The notes beneath the pieces are model-generated. The model did not search any database. It was not told where the DNA came from and saw only the letters and a program-made list of their open reading frames with translations. From assembly GCA_016872875.1 (NCBI GenBank), contig VGYW01000065.1, positions 1-27,288 on the forward strand: a DNA stretch of 27,288 nt. The letters run 5' to 3'. Position 1 is the stretch's first letter. Each line of letters starts with the position of its first letter. The position numbers and the translations under genes are program-made. This document shows, piece after piece, positions 9,288-17,344 of this stretch. This DNA comes from Planctomycetota bacterium (lineage in GTDB: Bacteria > Planctomycetota > PUPC01 > DSUN01).

Positions 9288-10016
9288 GGCGCCCCTCGTC
9301 TCCCAGACGTTCCACGAACGGTTAGGGCCGCCGAAATTCCGCCACACACGGTATTCTCCATCGGCAAGCCGACGGGCATCCGGCCCCGGAGTCAGCGGGA
9401 TGATCTCGGCATACGGCGCCACGTCCATCAGCCGCTGGGGAAACGCATGGAGCCCGCCGAACCAGCCGACCTGGCCTTCGGGCAAGGGGTCCAACCGCCA
9501 CAAGTCGGGCCAGGCCTCCGCCGCCGGCGCTCCCTCGGCGGACCAGCGCAGAGCGCGGGTTTTCGTGCCCGGCGGCAGCACCCACACCGAGATCTGCGTC
9601 TCGCGCAGGCGGTCGGCGGGGAGCCAATCGGCCTCGCGTGCCGGATCGCCCGGATAGGCGGCGCCGGGGCGGAGCACGCTCAGACGGCCTTTGCCGCGCG
9701 TCACCACCGTGCCGAGGGCGATCTCGCGCGGGAACCCGACGCGGAAATGCCGCGGACCGGGCGTCGGGCCGACGCCGAAGAAGAAGCCGGAGGGGCCGTT
9801 CGCGTTGCCGGGAAGACCGAGCCATTGCTCGGCTCCAACGCCCGGGCAGGCCGCGGTCTCGCCGGCCACCCACTCCATAACCGTCATGGCCGCGACATCG
9901 GTCGGCAACAGGGCCGCCTTCCCTTCCTCCGCCGTCGCAACGGCGGCGGACGAGATCGGCGAGATACCCGCCAGCGCGAGCAGCAGGGCGGTGAGGAGGG
10001 TGAGAGTGGATTTCAT
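9285..10016 (-). CDS. N-terminal fragment of a propeller/CBM9 protein, ended by an in-frame TAA
   Basis: 243 residues from ATG at 10016, with AAGGA upstream and a signal peptide (MKSTLTLLTALLLALAG, to about residue 28). The rest is a beta-rich domain (EQWLGLPGNANGP, QISVWVLPPGTKTRALRW, GEYRVWRNFGG) of unrecognised family. It ends WNVWETRGA at a TAA (9285-9287), and the same frame stays open for 945 further codons. The text after the stop (DIRDPLSLIYAWPKPL) continues the same kind of domain, so this is best seen as the front of one interrupted gene of 1190 codons. If the stop is real and not read through, the product is a secreted truncated protein. Confidence 0.7.
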   Translation of the reverse strand: MKSTLTLLTALLLALAGISPISSAAVATAEEGKAALLPTDVAAMTVMEWVAGETAACPGVGAEQWLGLPGNANGPSGFFFGVGPTPGPRHFRVGFPREIALGTVVTRGKGRLSVLRPGAAYPGDPAREADWLPADRLRETQISVWVLPPGTKTRALRWSAEGAPAAEAWPDLWRLDPLPEGQVGWFGGLHAFPQRLMDVAPYAEIIPLTPGPDARRLADGEYRVWRNFGGPNRSWNVWETRGA

Positions 10017-10030
10017 CTTGTTCCTTGGGG

Positions 10031-12907
10031 TCAGCGGAGGTCCAGCGGTGAGTCGGACGGGAATTCGAGGTACTTCACCGTGCCGTCCCGCCAGTAGTGC
10101 ACTTTGACCTTCAGAGTCTTTGCCGCACCAGGCGCGGGATCGCCGAAGAGTTGGGCGTAGGAGCCGAGCGGTGTCACGAGGCGGTTGTGGTATTTCGCCT
10201 GCACCTTCTCGGTCACGTCGGTCTGGGGAGTGGTCCGTGGCACTTTGGTGTAGGCGGTGAGTTGCAACGCGGTCGCGTCGCAGACGTGGCTGCCTGCGTT
10301 GTGCAAGACGAAGTCAAGATGCCGGCCCACCTCGCCGGGTTGCAGCCGCAGGACGAACTCAGCGGTGCCGCACCCGCCCACCTTGAGGTCCTTGGTGTTG
10401 AACGTGCCGAGAACCTCGTGCCGCGTGGCATCGCGCCAGCGGATGACGCGCAGTTCGACGCCGTTGCCCAGATTCGAAAACAGCTTGCCGCACAGCGTGA
10501 CCTCCGTGCTGCGCAGGGCGTCGGCGGGCGTCCACCGGAAGACGTTGTAGCGCGCCGTGTCCGCCACCGGATGGGTGTAGAGGAAATGCGACCGCTCGAC
10601 GGTGGAGAGCACGCGGTCGAACATCTTCTCGGTGTAGTGCTCGCGCCAGGCGTCCTCCTGCCGGTCGCTGGGCGCGTAGTTCGACACAAAGCCGAGCTCA
10701 TCCTTTTGGTTCTCCAGCCCGTAGGCGTAACCCAGTGGCGAGCCAAACGCCTTGAACTGCGAGTTCAAGGGCTTTACGTCACCGGGCGCAGCGGTGGAGA
10801 TCAACCCGCCGTTTGCGCAGTTGCAGCAGGCCCAGCGTCCACCTGTGGAGTCGGGAAACTCCGCCAGCACGCCGGTGCGGCCGCGCGGGTTGACGTAGTT
10901 TGCCGCCAGGTCCGCGACGACATCGCCGCGAATCTCAAACGCCGCTGCGAGGTCGCCCTTAGCCTTGGGGCCGTAGAGTGCCTTCAGCACATGCGCGTTA
11001 ATGAACTCGTTCGGCCACGAGACGATCTCGTCATCCATCAAGCGCACCGGCGAAGTGTCCGCGACGTTCGGCACGCGGAGATAGACATCCAGACCGCTCG
11101 GATCAATGAACTCGGTCAGGGTGACGTCCACCTTCTCGCCGGTGGCATCCGGCTTCAGCCAGGCTCTGGCGGCGACTTTCAGGCCGTTCGGCCGAATCGA
11201 ATCGTCTCGCACCGGCTCGGCAAGCGAAGCCGGGTCAATCACCAGGTCGCGCGGCTCGGGGCACTTCTTGAGCAGTTCGGCATTCTGGGCCTTGCCGACG
11301 CAGTACACGACGGGGCCGCGCAGCAGCGCCACCCGGCCGTCCTGCACCGCGCGGCCGCGCAGGAAGCGCCACTTCATCGGCATCGAGAGTCTCACCACGT
11401 CGCCGTCCTTCCATGTCCGGTCGAGCGTGTGGGCGCCGAGCTTCTGCCGTTGCGGGTCCAGCGTCACCGGCGGGTCGCCATTTACCCGCAGCGTGACAAC
11501 CTCGCACCACGCCGGCGTGCGGAACCGGAACGCAAACGCGACCGGCTTTGCCGTGGAGAACGTCAGCTTCACCTCGCCGTCGTTCGGATACGCGGTCTCC
11601 TGCAGCAGCGTGACGGTCTGCCCTTTCACGTCGAACGCCTTCTTCGACTGCGTGAACAGGTTCAGCGCGATGCCGCCCTCCGGCGTGCGGTAGTAGACCT
11701 TCTGCGGCAGCTCCGCCACCGCTCGGCGATAGTTCCCGCAGCAGCAGAAGAAGTCGCGGGTGTCGTACTGGCGGTCGCCGGTGAACGGCGTGAAGTAGCG
11801 AATCCAGCGTCCGTCGGGCGAGTTGGCGGCGAAGAGCGCGTTGTACATGGTGCGTTCGACCAGGTCGCCGTAGCGCAGGTCGCCTTCGAGCCGCATCAAG
11901 CTGTCGATCCACCGCAGCACATAGGCGGTGACGCACGATTCACCGATGGCCCCGCGTCCGTTCTGATTGTAGGTGAACTGTTCGCCGTCGGACGATGAGC
12001 CGGTGACCAGCATGCCGCCCTCACCCTTCTTGAGCAACTCGTTGCGCATGAAGTGGCTCATGTGCAGGAGGTTCTCTTCACCGGTCAGGCGGTACAGTTC
12101 GGTCTGGGCGTAGCAGCGGGCGAGCATGACGTACACGTGGCGCGGGGGGCGGCTGAAGTCCTGCTCCCACGTCCGCAGCGAGGCGAGTTTGACCTCGCCG
12201 TGGTTGTTCCCGTGCGGCACATCGGCAGCGAAGTCGAAGTACCGCTTGTCGCCTGTCACGCGGTACAGTTCCAGCATGCCTTCCGGCAGGCCAGCGGTGC
12301 AGATCTGGCCCGCGTCGTAGCACGGATGCTGCGGCGTGGGAAACGTCTTGAGGATGTAGTCGGCCATGACTCGCGCATGGGCCAGCGACTGGCGGTCGCC
12401 CGTGCAGCGGTAATGCCGCACGAACGCCAGGTTGATGTATTCCTGCTCGTGGAGAATCCAGTTGATGTGGTTCTGCCGGTTGTCCTGCTCGACTTTCCAG
12501 AAACCAAGGTAACCGTCGGCGTCGCGCGACTTGGCCAGTTCCTCGATGATGTAGCGCGTGCGCGCGGCCACCTTCGGGTCGCCAGTGTAGGCGGTGAACA
12601 GGCTGCCGGCGTCGAGCACCTTGCCGATGCCGTAATAGATGTGCGACTTGTTGCCGCGGTCCGTGCGGCGGCGGAAATGGTGGAGCCACTTGGCGTCAAG
12701 GTCCACCACCATGTAGTTCTGAAAGATCAGGTTCCGGAGCCTCCGATCAATCTCCCCGCCGAGTTCCTGCCCATTGAGCGTCACCCCACCGAGTTTGTCC
12801 GGTACGCGCGGCGCGACCACATCGAGGGAAGCTCGGGGAATCTCGCCAGCCTCCATGGAGATTGCGAGAAGTAGGCCACAGACCAGCATGCACATGATTT
12901 CGCTCAT
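10031..12907 (-). CDS. GH127 (DUF1680) beta-L-arabinofuranosidase-type enzyme with C-terminal extension
   Basis: A 958-residue protein whose ATG overlaps the GH2 stop by 4 bp. Residues about 30-600 form the alpha/alpha-barrel plus sandwich of GH127. The zinc and catalytic site can be traced: E309, E323 and C325 in GESCVTAY, and C388-C389 in FFCCCGN. These match, in spacing and order, Glu322 (acid), Glu338, Cys340, Cys417 (nucleophile) and Cys418 of the Bifidobacterium enzyme HypBA1. The N-terminus (MCMLVCGLLLAISMEAG) is a short hydrophobic, probable signal sequence. Residues about 605-890 form an extra domain with a second cysteine cluster (WACCNCANGG, 693-701) and a beta-sandwich; its role is unknown. 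The reaction expected from the family is release of beta-linked L-arabinofuranose. The next gene begins 14 bp later. Confidence 0.9.
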   Translation of the reverse strand: MSEIMCMLVCGLLLAISMEAGEIPRASLDVVAPRVPDKLGGVTLNGQELGGEIDRRLRNLIFQNYMVVDLDAKWLHHFRRRTDRGNKSHIYYGIGKVLDAGSLFTAYTGDPKVAARTRYIIEELAKSRDADGYLGFWKVEQDNRQNHINWILHEQEYINLAFVRHYRCTGDRQSLAHARVMADYILKTFPTPQHPCYDAGQICTAGLPEGMLELYRVTGDKRYFDFAADVPHGNNHGEVKLASLRTWEQDFSRPPRHVYVMLARCYAQTELYRLTGEENLLHMSHFMRNELLKKGEGGMLVTGSSSDGEQFTYNQNGRGAIGESCVTAYVLRWIDSLMRLEGDLRYGDLVERTMYNALFAANSPDGRWIRYFTPFTGDRQYDTRDFFCCCGNYRRAVAELPQKVYYRTPEGGIALNLFTQSKKAFDVKGQTVTLLQETAYPNDGEVKLTFSTAKPVAFAFRFRTPAWCEVVTLRVNGDPPVTLDPQRQKLGAHTLDRTWKDGDVVRLSMPMKWRFLRGRAVQDGRVALLRGPVVYCVGKAQNAELLKKCPEPRDLVIDPASLAEPVRDDSIRPNGLKVAARAWLKPDATGEKVDVTLTEFIDPSGLDVYLRVPNVADTSPVRLMDDEIVSWPNEFINAHVLKALYGPKAKGDLAAAFEIRGDVVADLAANYVNPRGRTGVLAEFPDSTGGRWACCNCANGGLISTAAPGDVKPLNSQFKAFGSPLGYAYGLENQKDELGFVSNYAPSDRQEDAWREHYTEKMFDRVLSTVERSHFLYTHPVADTARYNVFRWTPADALRSTEVTLCGKLFSNLGNGVELRVIRWRDATRHEVLGTFNTKDLKVGGCGTAEFVLRLQPGEVGRHLDFVLHNAGSHVCDATALQLTAYTKVPRTTPQTDVTEKVQAKYHNRLVTPLGSYAQLFGDPAPGAAKTLKVKVHYWRDGTVKYLEFPSDSPLDLR

Positions 12908-15900
12908 GGTCTGACTCCAAAGTTGAGTAGATTGCGCAGCAGACGTTCGGCGACGGGGTGGGTGCCGAGAGTTTCGCGGATCAATAGCGTATTCAGGATA
13001 AATTGTCCGGAGCCGAACTTGTAGACGGCTACCATCAAGCCCGACGAATAATCCTGCGAGGCCTTGAGCGCGCCGGCTACCGCTTCGGTAGGCGGGTCCT
13101 GGCCCTGCAACAGCACGTCGGGAATGATCTCGCGATAGTAGGTGGGGTCCATCAAACCGCCGCTCGGCAGGCCCGCGAAAATCGGGGGTCGCTTGGCCCA
13201 TTCATCCTTCAGATACAGCCAACTGTGCATCGCGGAGGCCGTACCCGGCTTCGCCAGCGGCAGCCGCACCAGCCGATCGTCGCCCTGCTTGAGAACTTGC
13301 GGCGACAGGAAGATCGCGGTGGCGCCGCGTTCGACGCGCCGCCACAGGTTCTCCAACGCTGGCGGCGTCTTGGAAACGAGGATGACCTCGCGCTGCGGCG
13401 GTTCGGCATCGCCCAGTCTCCGATAGCGAATGCCGTGGTTGCCGAACCATTTGGCCAACTCGGCATCGTCGCCGGCCAGCACGACTTCGGTCTTGACCGG
13501 CGGCATTTCTGCTGGGTCAGCGACGTAGAATTCCGTCTCGCCACCCGTCGCAGCGGCGCCGCGTTCGAACGCCGCCAGGAACCGATAGCGGCCCGACGGA
13601 CCCTCCGCAGGACCGTCCTCCGCAAACACTGGCAGCGCGAAGGGCGAGTCCTTTTCGATGGTCACACGCACGGTCTTCTCGAAGATGCGATGGCCCTGCG
13701 GGCCGATGACGAGCAAGCGCACCGGATACTCGCCGGGCGCGAGCGCGTCTTCGTTAGCGAGCACCGCCTCGAAGCGGACGCGCGCGCCGCGATAGACGTT
13801 CACCGGCTCGGCGAACAGGCACAGCCGCAATGGCGCGAAGCCGTCGAACATCGCGTCCACCGTGCCGGGCTTTAGTTCGCGGAAGGTCGTCGTCAGCCCT
13901 TCGCCGCAGCTCACATGATCGTTCATCCCGGTCAGGCTGTAGCCCACGATGTTCCGGTTGGCGCGGATGGCGTTGAGGCCGAGCGTGCGTTGGCCGGCCA
14001 TCTTGCGCAGGCTCTCGGCGAAGAAATCCTCGGGCCGGGCATACAGCTCGTCAAGCTTCCACCGTTTCCAATCAGCGAGATAGCGGTCGAGCTTTTCGCG
14101 ATAGAATTGGGCATCCTCGACCTCCGTCTTGCCCAGCCGCTCGAAGTGACGCGTCGTGCGCCACAGATCCACTGCGCTGCCGATGCCGTATTCGGACAGA
14201 AACAACGGGAGGCTTCCGCCCGTCATGGTCCGCAGGCCTTGGGTCGTGGCTGCCGTCTGCGGCACGCGCGGGTAGTGGTGCTGATCGGCTACCACATCCT
14301 CCCACTCGACCGAGCCGGGATTGGCCAGGCTGCCGAGGCGCGGCCGTGGCTTGTACCGGGACTCCGTGTAGAGGGTGAATTTGGCGGGGTCGGGCTGGTC
14401 CGCCGGCGCGAGCCAACCGCACGACCAGGGTCCAGTGGGGTTCTTCTCGCGGGGAAAGTCCGCGGCCAGGTCGAAGACGCGGCCCGTGGTGGACCTGATC
14501 GTCGCCGTCAGCGCCGTGCTGTCGCTGCCATAGTTGCCGTTGCCCCAGCCGACCACGAAATCCAGCGTGTCGTCTTTTGCCAGCGTCAGCTCGTGGGTGT
14601 GCGTGGCCGTGCTCGGGTTGCCACCGAGGTTCAGTTGAGCGGCAAACTGTGACCGGCCCTTGTGGAACAGATGCACGTCGGTGGTGGCCTTGTTCAAGCC
14701 AGTGAAAGCAGCGGCGACGCGGTAGCGGTCCGCAGCCGGCGCGGTCCAGCGGACAACGCTGTACTCACCCTGCGGCCCCGGATGCAGCGCCACCTGCTTC
14801 GGCGGCCACGTGAAGTGGAACGGCGTCTCCACCGGTTGAGCGGATGGGTTGAGCGTCGCCCACGGTTCGCGACCGGCTGGGCCGTGCCAGATGTCGAGCT
14901 TGGAGAACACCCCGCCGCTCACGCCCCCCAAATCCCATCGGCCACTGTTGAGAAACACCATCCGCGTCGGGTCGAGCTTACGCACGAGCGGCAACGAGGC
15001 CGCCGCGAGACGGAAGTGCGGCGTGTCCTGGACCTCGTTCAGCAAACCCCAGATCACCACGCTCGGATGATTGCGGTCGCGGCGGACCAACTCGGAGATG
15101 GAGCGTTCCCAACGCTCGGCCAGCTTCGGCGAGTTCTGCATCGGCCACGACGCGAACGATTCCTCATAGACCATCAACCCGATCTCGTCGCACAGGTCGA
15201 GCTGATACCGTTCCGCACCGCCCCAGATGAAGCGGATCATGTTGAACCCCATCATCTTCAAGTCGAGCAGGTCCCGCCGAGCCATGTCGGGATCAGGGGG
15301 CAACTTCAGCCCGACGGGGAAATGGTCGCAGGTATGCGTCGAGCGAAGGAACAGCCGGCGGCCGTTCAGGCGGAAATGGCCCCTCTCAAACGTGAAGGCG
15401 CGAAAACCGCAACGCACCGATTGCTCGCTCTCGCCCACTCGCGCGGTGACGCGATAGAGAAACGGATCGTTCAGTTCCCACAGCCGCGGTTGGTCAAGCT
15501 TCAGCTCCGCCTCAACCATCGTGTCGCCCGGTGGCAACCCACGCTCGACCACTGCCACGCGCAACGTCTCGCCGCTTGCCGCGGGCGCAACCGTGAACTC
15601 CACACGGCCGCGCGCCGCCGTCTTGCCCGCGTTGCGCACGTTGGCCTGAATCGTGATCGCGCCCGTCTTCGGCTCGGCCCAGGCAAACAGGTCCTCCACG
15701 CGCACGGCCGGTGCCGCGAGCAGCTCGACCGAACCGGTGATCCCGCCGTGGTTGTACGCTGCGCCGGCGCTGTAGGGGATCACCCGCGCTTGCTTCGGTG
15801 TTTCGTTCAGCACGACCCCGTCGATCCGCTGGTGCGTCGGGTTCAGCACCCGCACCGTGAGCAGGTTCTTCGCGCCGGCACGCACCGCGTCGGTTACATC

Positions 15901-16293
15901 AAGCACAAACGGCGACTCACCGCCTTCGTGCTGGCCGACTTGCAGGCCGTTCAGCCAGACCTCCGCCAGATAATCCACCGCCCAGAACCGCAGCAGATAG
16001 CGCCCGCCGGCGTGCGGACTGGCCGGCGCGGCAAACTCCCGCCAGTACCACGCTACGCCGTGATAACCGGGAAAGGCGTCCTGAATGATCCACGGGACCT
16101 TCGTCGGCTTGGCGTCCTCGCGCGGTATGGTGAACCACTTCGCCTCGCGCCCTTCATTCTTCGGGTCGGTGGCGATCCCCCAGCCGTCGCCGTCCAACGA
16201 CTGAACCGGGGAAGTCCTCGCCTCAGCGCCACACGTTAGCGTTCCCAACGGCACGAGCAGCAGAACGGTGAGGATAAGAAGGCTGCGTGTCAC
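12904..16293 (-). CDS. Secreted glycoside hydrolase family 2 enzyme with inserted sandwich domain
   Basis: A 1129-residue protein. The chosen start is GTG at 16293, with AGGAG 7 nt upstream, giving a clear signal peptide (TRSLLILTVLLLVPLG). Domains: GH2 sugar-binding jelly roll about 50-195 (FRGVAWYWREF-type text, VWLNGLQVGQHEGGESPF); Ig-like domain about 200-300; TIM barrel from about 305 (LNGRRLFLRSTHTCDHFP, MMGFNMIRF). The acid/base Glu is E420 in WGLLNE and the nucleophile Glu is E701 in FLSEYG. About 280 residues separate them, more than usual, because a beta-sandwich (about 505-640, WTAPAADRYRVAAAFTGLN) is inserted in the barrel. The last about 200 residues resemble a GATase-like alpha/beta fold. 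Family chemistry is retaining hydrolysis of beta-galactosides, glucuronides or mannosides; the substrate is undetermined. Its stop overlaps the next start (ATGA), implying translational coupling. Confidence 0.9.
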   Translation of the reverse strand: MTRSLLILTVLLLVPLGTLTCGAEARTSPVQSLDGDGWGIATDPKNEGREAKWFTIPREDAKPTKVPWIIQDAFPGYHGVAWYWREFAAPASPHAGGRYLLRFWAVDYLAEVWLNGLQVGQHEGGESPFVLDVTDAVRAGAKNLLTVRVLNPTHQRIDGVVLNETPKQARVIPYSAGAAYNHGGITGSVELLAAPAVRVEDLFAWAEPKTGAITIQANVRNAGKTAARGRVEFTVAPAASGETLRVAVVERGLPPGDTMVEAELKLDQPRLWELNDPFLYRVTARVGESEQSVRCGFRAFTFERGHFRLNGRRLFLRSTHTCDHFPVGLKLPPDPDMARRDLLDLKMMGFNMIRFIWGGAERYQLDLCDEIGLMVYEESFASWPMQNSPKLAERWERSISELVRRDRNHPSVVIWGLLNEVQDTPHFRLAAASLPLVRKLDPTRMVFLNSGRWDLGGVSGGVFSKLDIWHGPAGREPWATLNPSAQPVETPFHFTWPPKQVALHPGPQGEYSVVRWTAPAADRYRVAAAFTGLNKATTDVHLFHKGRSQFAAQLNLGGNPSTATHTHELTLAKDDTLDFVVGWGNGNYGSDSTALTATIRSTTGRVFDLAADFPREKNPTGPWSCGWLAPADQPDPAKFTLYTESRYKPRPRLGSLANPGSVEWEDVVADQHHYPRVPQTAATTQGLRTMTGGSLPLFLSEYGIGSAVDLWRTTRHFERLGKTEVEDAQFYREKLDRYLADWKRWKLDELYARPEDFFAESLRKMAGQRTLGLNAIRANRNIVGYSLTGMNDHVSCGEGLTTTFRELKPGTVDAMFDGFAPLRLCLFAEPVNVYRGARVRFEAVLANEDALAPGEYPVRLLVIGPQGHRIFEKTVRVTIEKDSPFALPVFAEDGPAEGPSGRYRFLAAFERGAAATGGETEFYVADPAEMPPVKTEVVLAGDDAELAKWFGNHGIRYRRLGDAEPPQREVILVSKTPPALENLWRRVERGATAIFLSPQVLKQGDDRLVRLPLAKPGTASAMHSWLYLKDEWAKRPPIFAGLPSGGLMDPTYYREIIPDVLLQGQDPPTEAVAGALKASQDYSSGLMVAVYKFGSGQFILNTLLIRETLGTHPVAERLLRNLLNFGVRP

Positions 16294-16349
16294 TGTGTGA
16301 CTCCTGGCCGTGACGGCAAGGTCAAGGCAGCTCCCTTCTACTGCATTGA

Positions 16350-16361
16350 CACCTCCAGGTG
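16350..16361. promoter_or_regulatory. Short palindrome in the GH2 upstream region
   Basis: CACCT-CC-AGGTG forms a 12-nt near-perfect dyad that extends outward (TTG / CAA) past a one-base bulge. It lies about 60 bp upstream of the GH2 GTG start, where an operator or promoter-overlapping site for a sugar-responsive repressor would be expected. No regulator gene is present in the window; this is only a candidate. Confidence 0.25.
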
Positions 16362-16449
16362 CAAGGACAAGCCTAGCGGCGACATGGACGGTCTGCCTGC
16401 CGTTATCCCGTGGCAGGGGCAGTATCGCGCGCGGCGCCATGCAGATCAA

Positions 16450-16483
16450 GTTCAGGCACTCTCAAGGGCGAGAGTGACTGAAC
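16450..16483. promoter_or_regulatory. Strong inverted repeat upstream of the GH2 operon and the small ORFs
   Basis: Arms GTTCAG-g-CACTCTC and GAGAGTG-a-CTGAAC pair over 13 of 14 positions around the loop AAGGGC. The element lies about 160 bp upstream of the GH2 start (16293, minus) and 15 bp upstream of the small plus-strand ORF at 16499, so it could be an operator for either direction or an RNA hairpin. No T tract follows on either strand, which argues against a simple intrinsic terminator. Confidence 0.45.
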
Positions 16484-16498
16484 CAGGCATGGAGGAGG

Positions 16499-16621
16499 AT
16501 GGGAATGGAACAGGACGAATTCGCAAGCAGAGCGCTGGAAGTGATTCAGGATGACTGGAGAGTCAAGACCGCGATCCTGGACCTGGTGTGCGCGTGCCCG
16601 AATGTGGTGACGGAGTATTGA
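16499..16621 (+). CDS. Small hypothetical protein, 40 aa
   Basis: A 40-residue ORF starting MGMEQDEFASRALEVIQDD, with the ribosome-binding site GGAGGAGG immediately upstream. The first part looks like an amphipathic helix; the end carries a CACPN segment with two cysteines. It is followed by the second small ORF on the same strand. A 34-nt hairpin (16450-16483) lies just upstream. The product is not recognised, and the ORF is short enough that chance cannot be excluded. The good ribosome-binding site and the paired arrangement are the main support. Confidence 0.38.
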   Translation: MGMEQDEFASRALEVIQDDWRVKTAILDLVCACPNVVTEY

Positions 16622-16654
16622 GGTGGTGCGGAGTGGCAGGGAGGGGGTGGGAGG

Positions 16655-16813
16655 ATGAGCGTCAGCGATGAGCTTCGTAGGCAGGGATACAAGCTGGAGT
16701 ACGAGTACGGCAACAGCGAGGATAAGACAGAGGTCTGGATCAACGAGACGGCCGGGATGGCGGTCAGAATCGAGTGGATGAGGGTTGTCGGCGAGAGGGG
16801 GAGGGATTGGTGA
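16655..16813 (+). CDS. Small hypothetical protein, 52 aa
   Basis: The ATG is preceded directly by GGGTGGGAGG, a strong Shine-Dalgarno sequence. The product is short and charged: it begins MSVSDELRRQGYKLEYEYG and includes EVWINETAGMAVRIEW. Alternating hydrophobic residues (KLEYEY, EVWI, VRIEW) suggest a small beta-hairpin fold. It follows the 40-residue ORF at 16499 by 33 bp on the same strand, so the two form a small pair opposed to all large genes in the window. The family is not recognised. A remnant of a mobile or toxin-antitoxin-like module is possible, but nothing specific shows it. Confidence 0.42.
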   Translation: MSVSDELRRQGYKLEYEYGNSEDKTEVWINETAGMAVRIEWMRVVGERGRDW

Positions 16814-17344
16814 AAGGGTAACTCAGCAAGTCAACACAGATCGCTTCACCAAGGGCGGTCGCTAAGCGCCGCCCGGGGGGGAAGATCGTTTCGCTCAAGG
16901 TCAGCCCGAAGGAGCGGGAGAAGGACATCGTCGCTGTTCCGAGGCAGTGATGACCCCGGACGAGGCCACACACGCGAGGAGGTCCGACCCCGGGGATCTT
17001 CTGCGCCGCGAGCGCGCCAGCGTCGAATCCGGTCGCGCGTTCAGTCGCCGAAGGCCTTGCTTGGGGCGGCGGCGTTAGTTTCGAATGGCATCGTTGATCC
17101 CGTCTTCTGCCATGGCGTGCGCCTCACCATCACCGGAGCGAAGTAGGTGGGCAGATATAGGACGCTCACCCTTGGCACGACTACAGCACCCACGTCTCGC
17201 GGCGAGCGCGAATGCGCGATTGTGAATCCTCGGCCTCCGCGGTCTGATCGCGGCGTTCCAACTTGCGGGTCTGGTGGATTTCCGTCATGACGTGGGCCCA
17301 TTCTTCGTCGCCGGCCAGCGCTCCCCCGGTGCGAAGAAGCCCCT
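16814..17344. other. Region without a supported gene
   Basis: No convincing gene is seen. A plus-strand frame 16822-16950 (containing GGKIVSLKVSPKEREKD) has protein-like composition but no ATG, GTG or TTG start. A frame 16950-17078 is short and arginine-rich. On the minus strand, a frame ending at 17181 includes LRTGGALAGDEEWAHVMTEI and looks like the tail of a lost gene, but it cannot be joined to a start. The stretch is best described as eroded coding sequence. Confidence 0.4.

Noticed and set aside
12908..13201. N-terminal extension of the GH127 gene upstream to 13201
   Set aside because: It overlaps the GH2 coding region in another frame. The ATGA overlap start at 12907 gives a plausible signal sequence and the expected GH127 N-terminus.
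16822..16950. A plus-strand frame containing KIVSLKVSPKERE
   Set aside because: It has no ATG, GTG or TTG start after the preceding stop, so it is not supported as a gene.
16950..17078. A 42-codon plus-strand ORF starting at ATG 16950
   Set aside because: Its product is arginine-rich and low in complexity, and the ORF has no ribosome-binding site.
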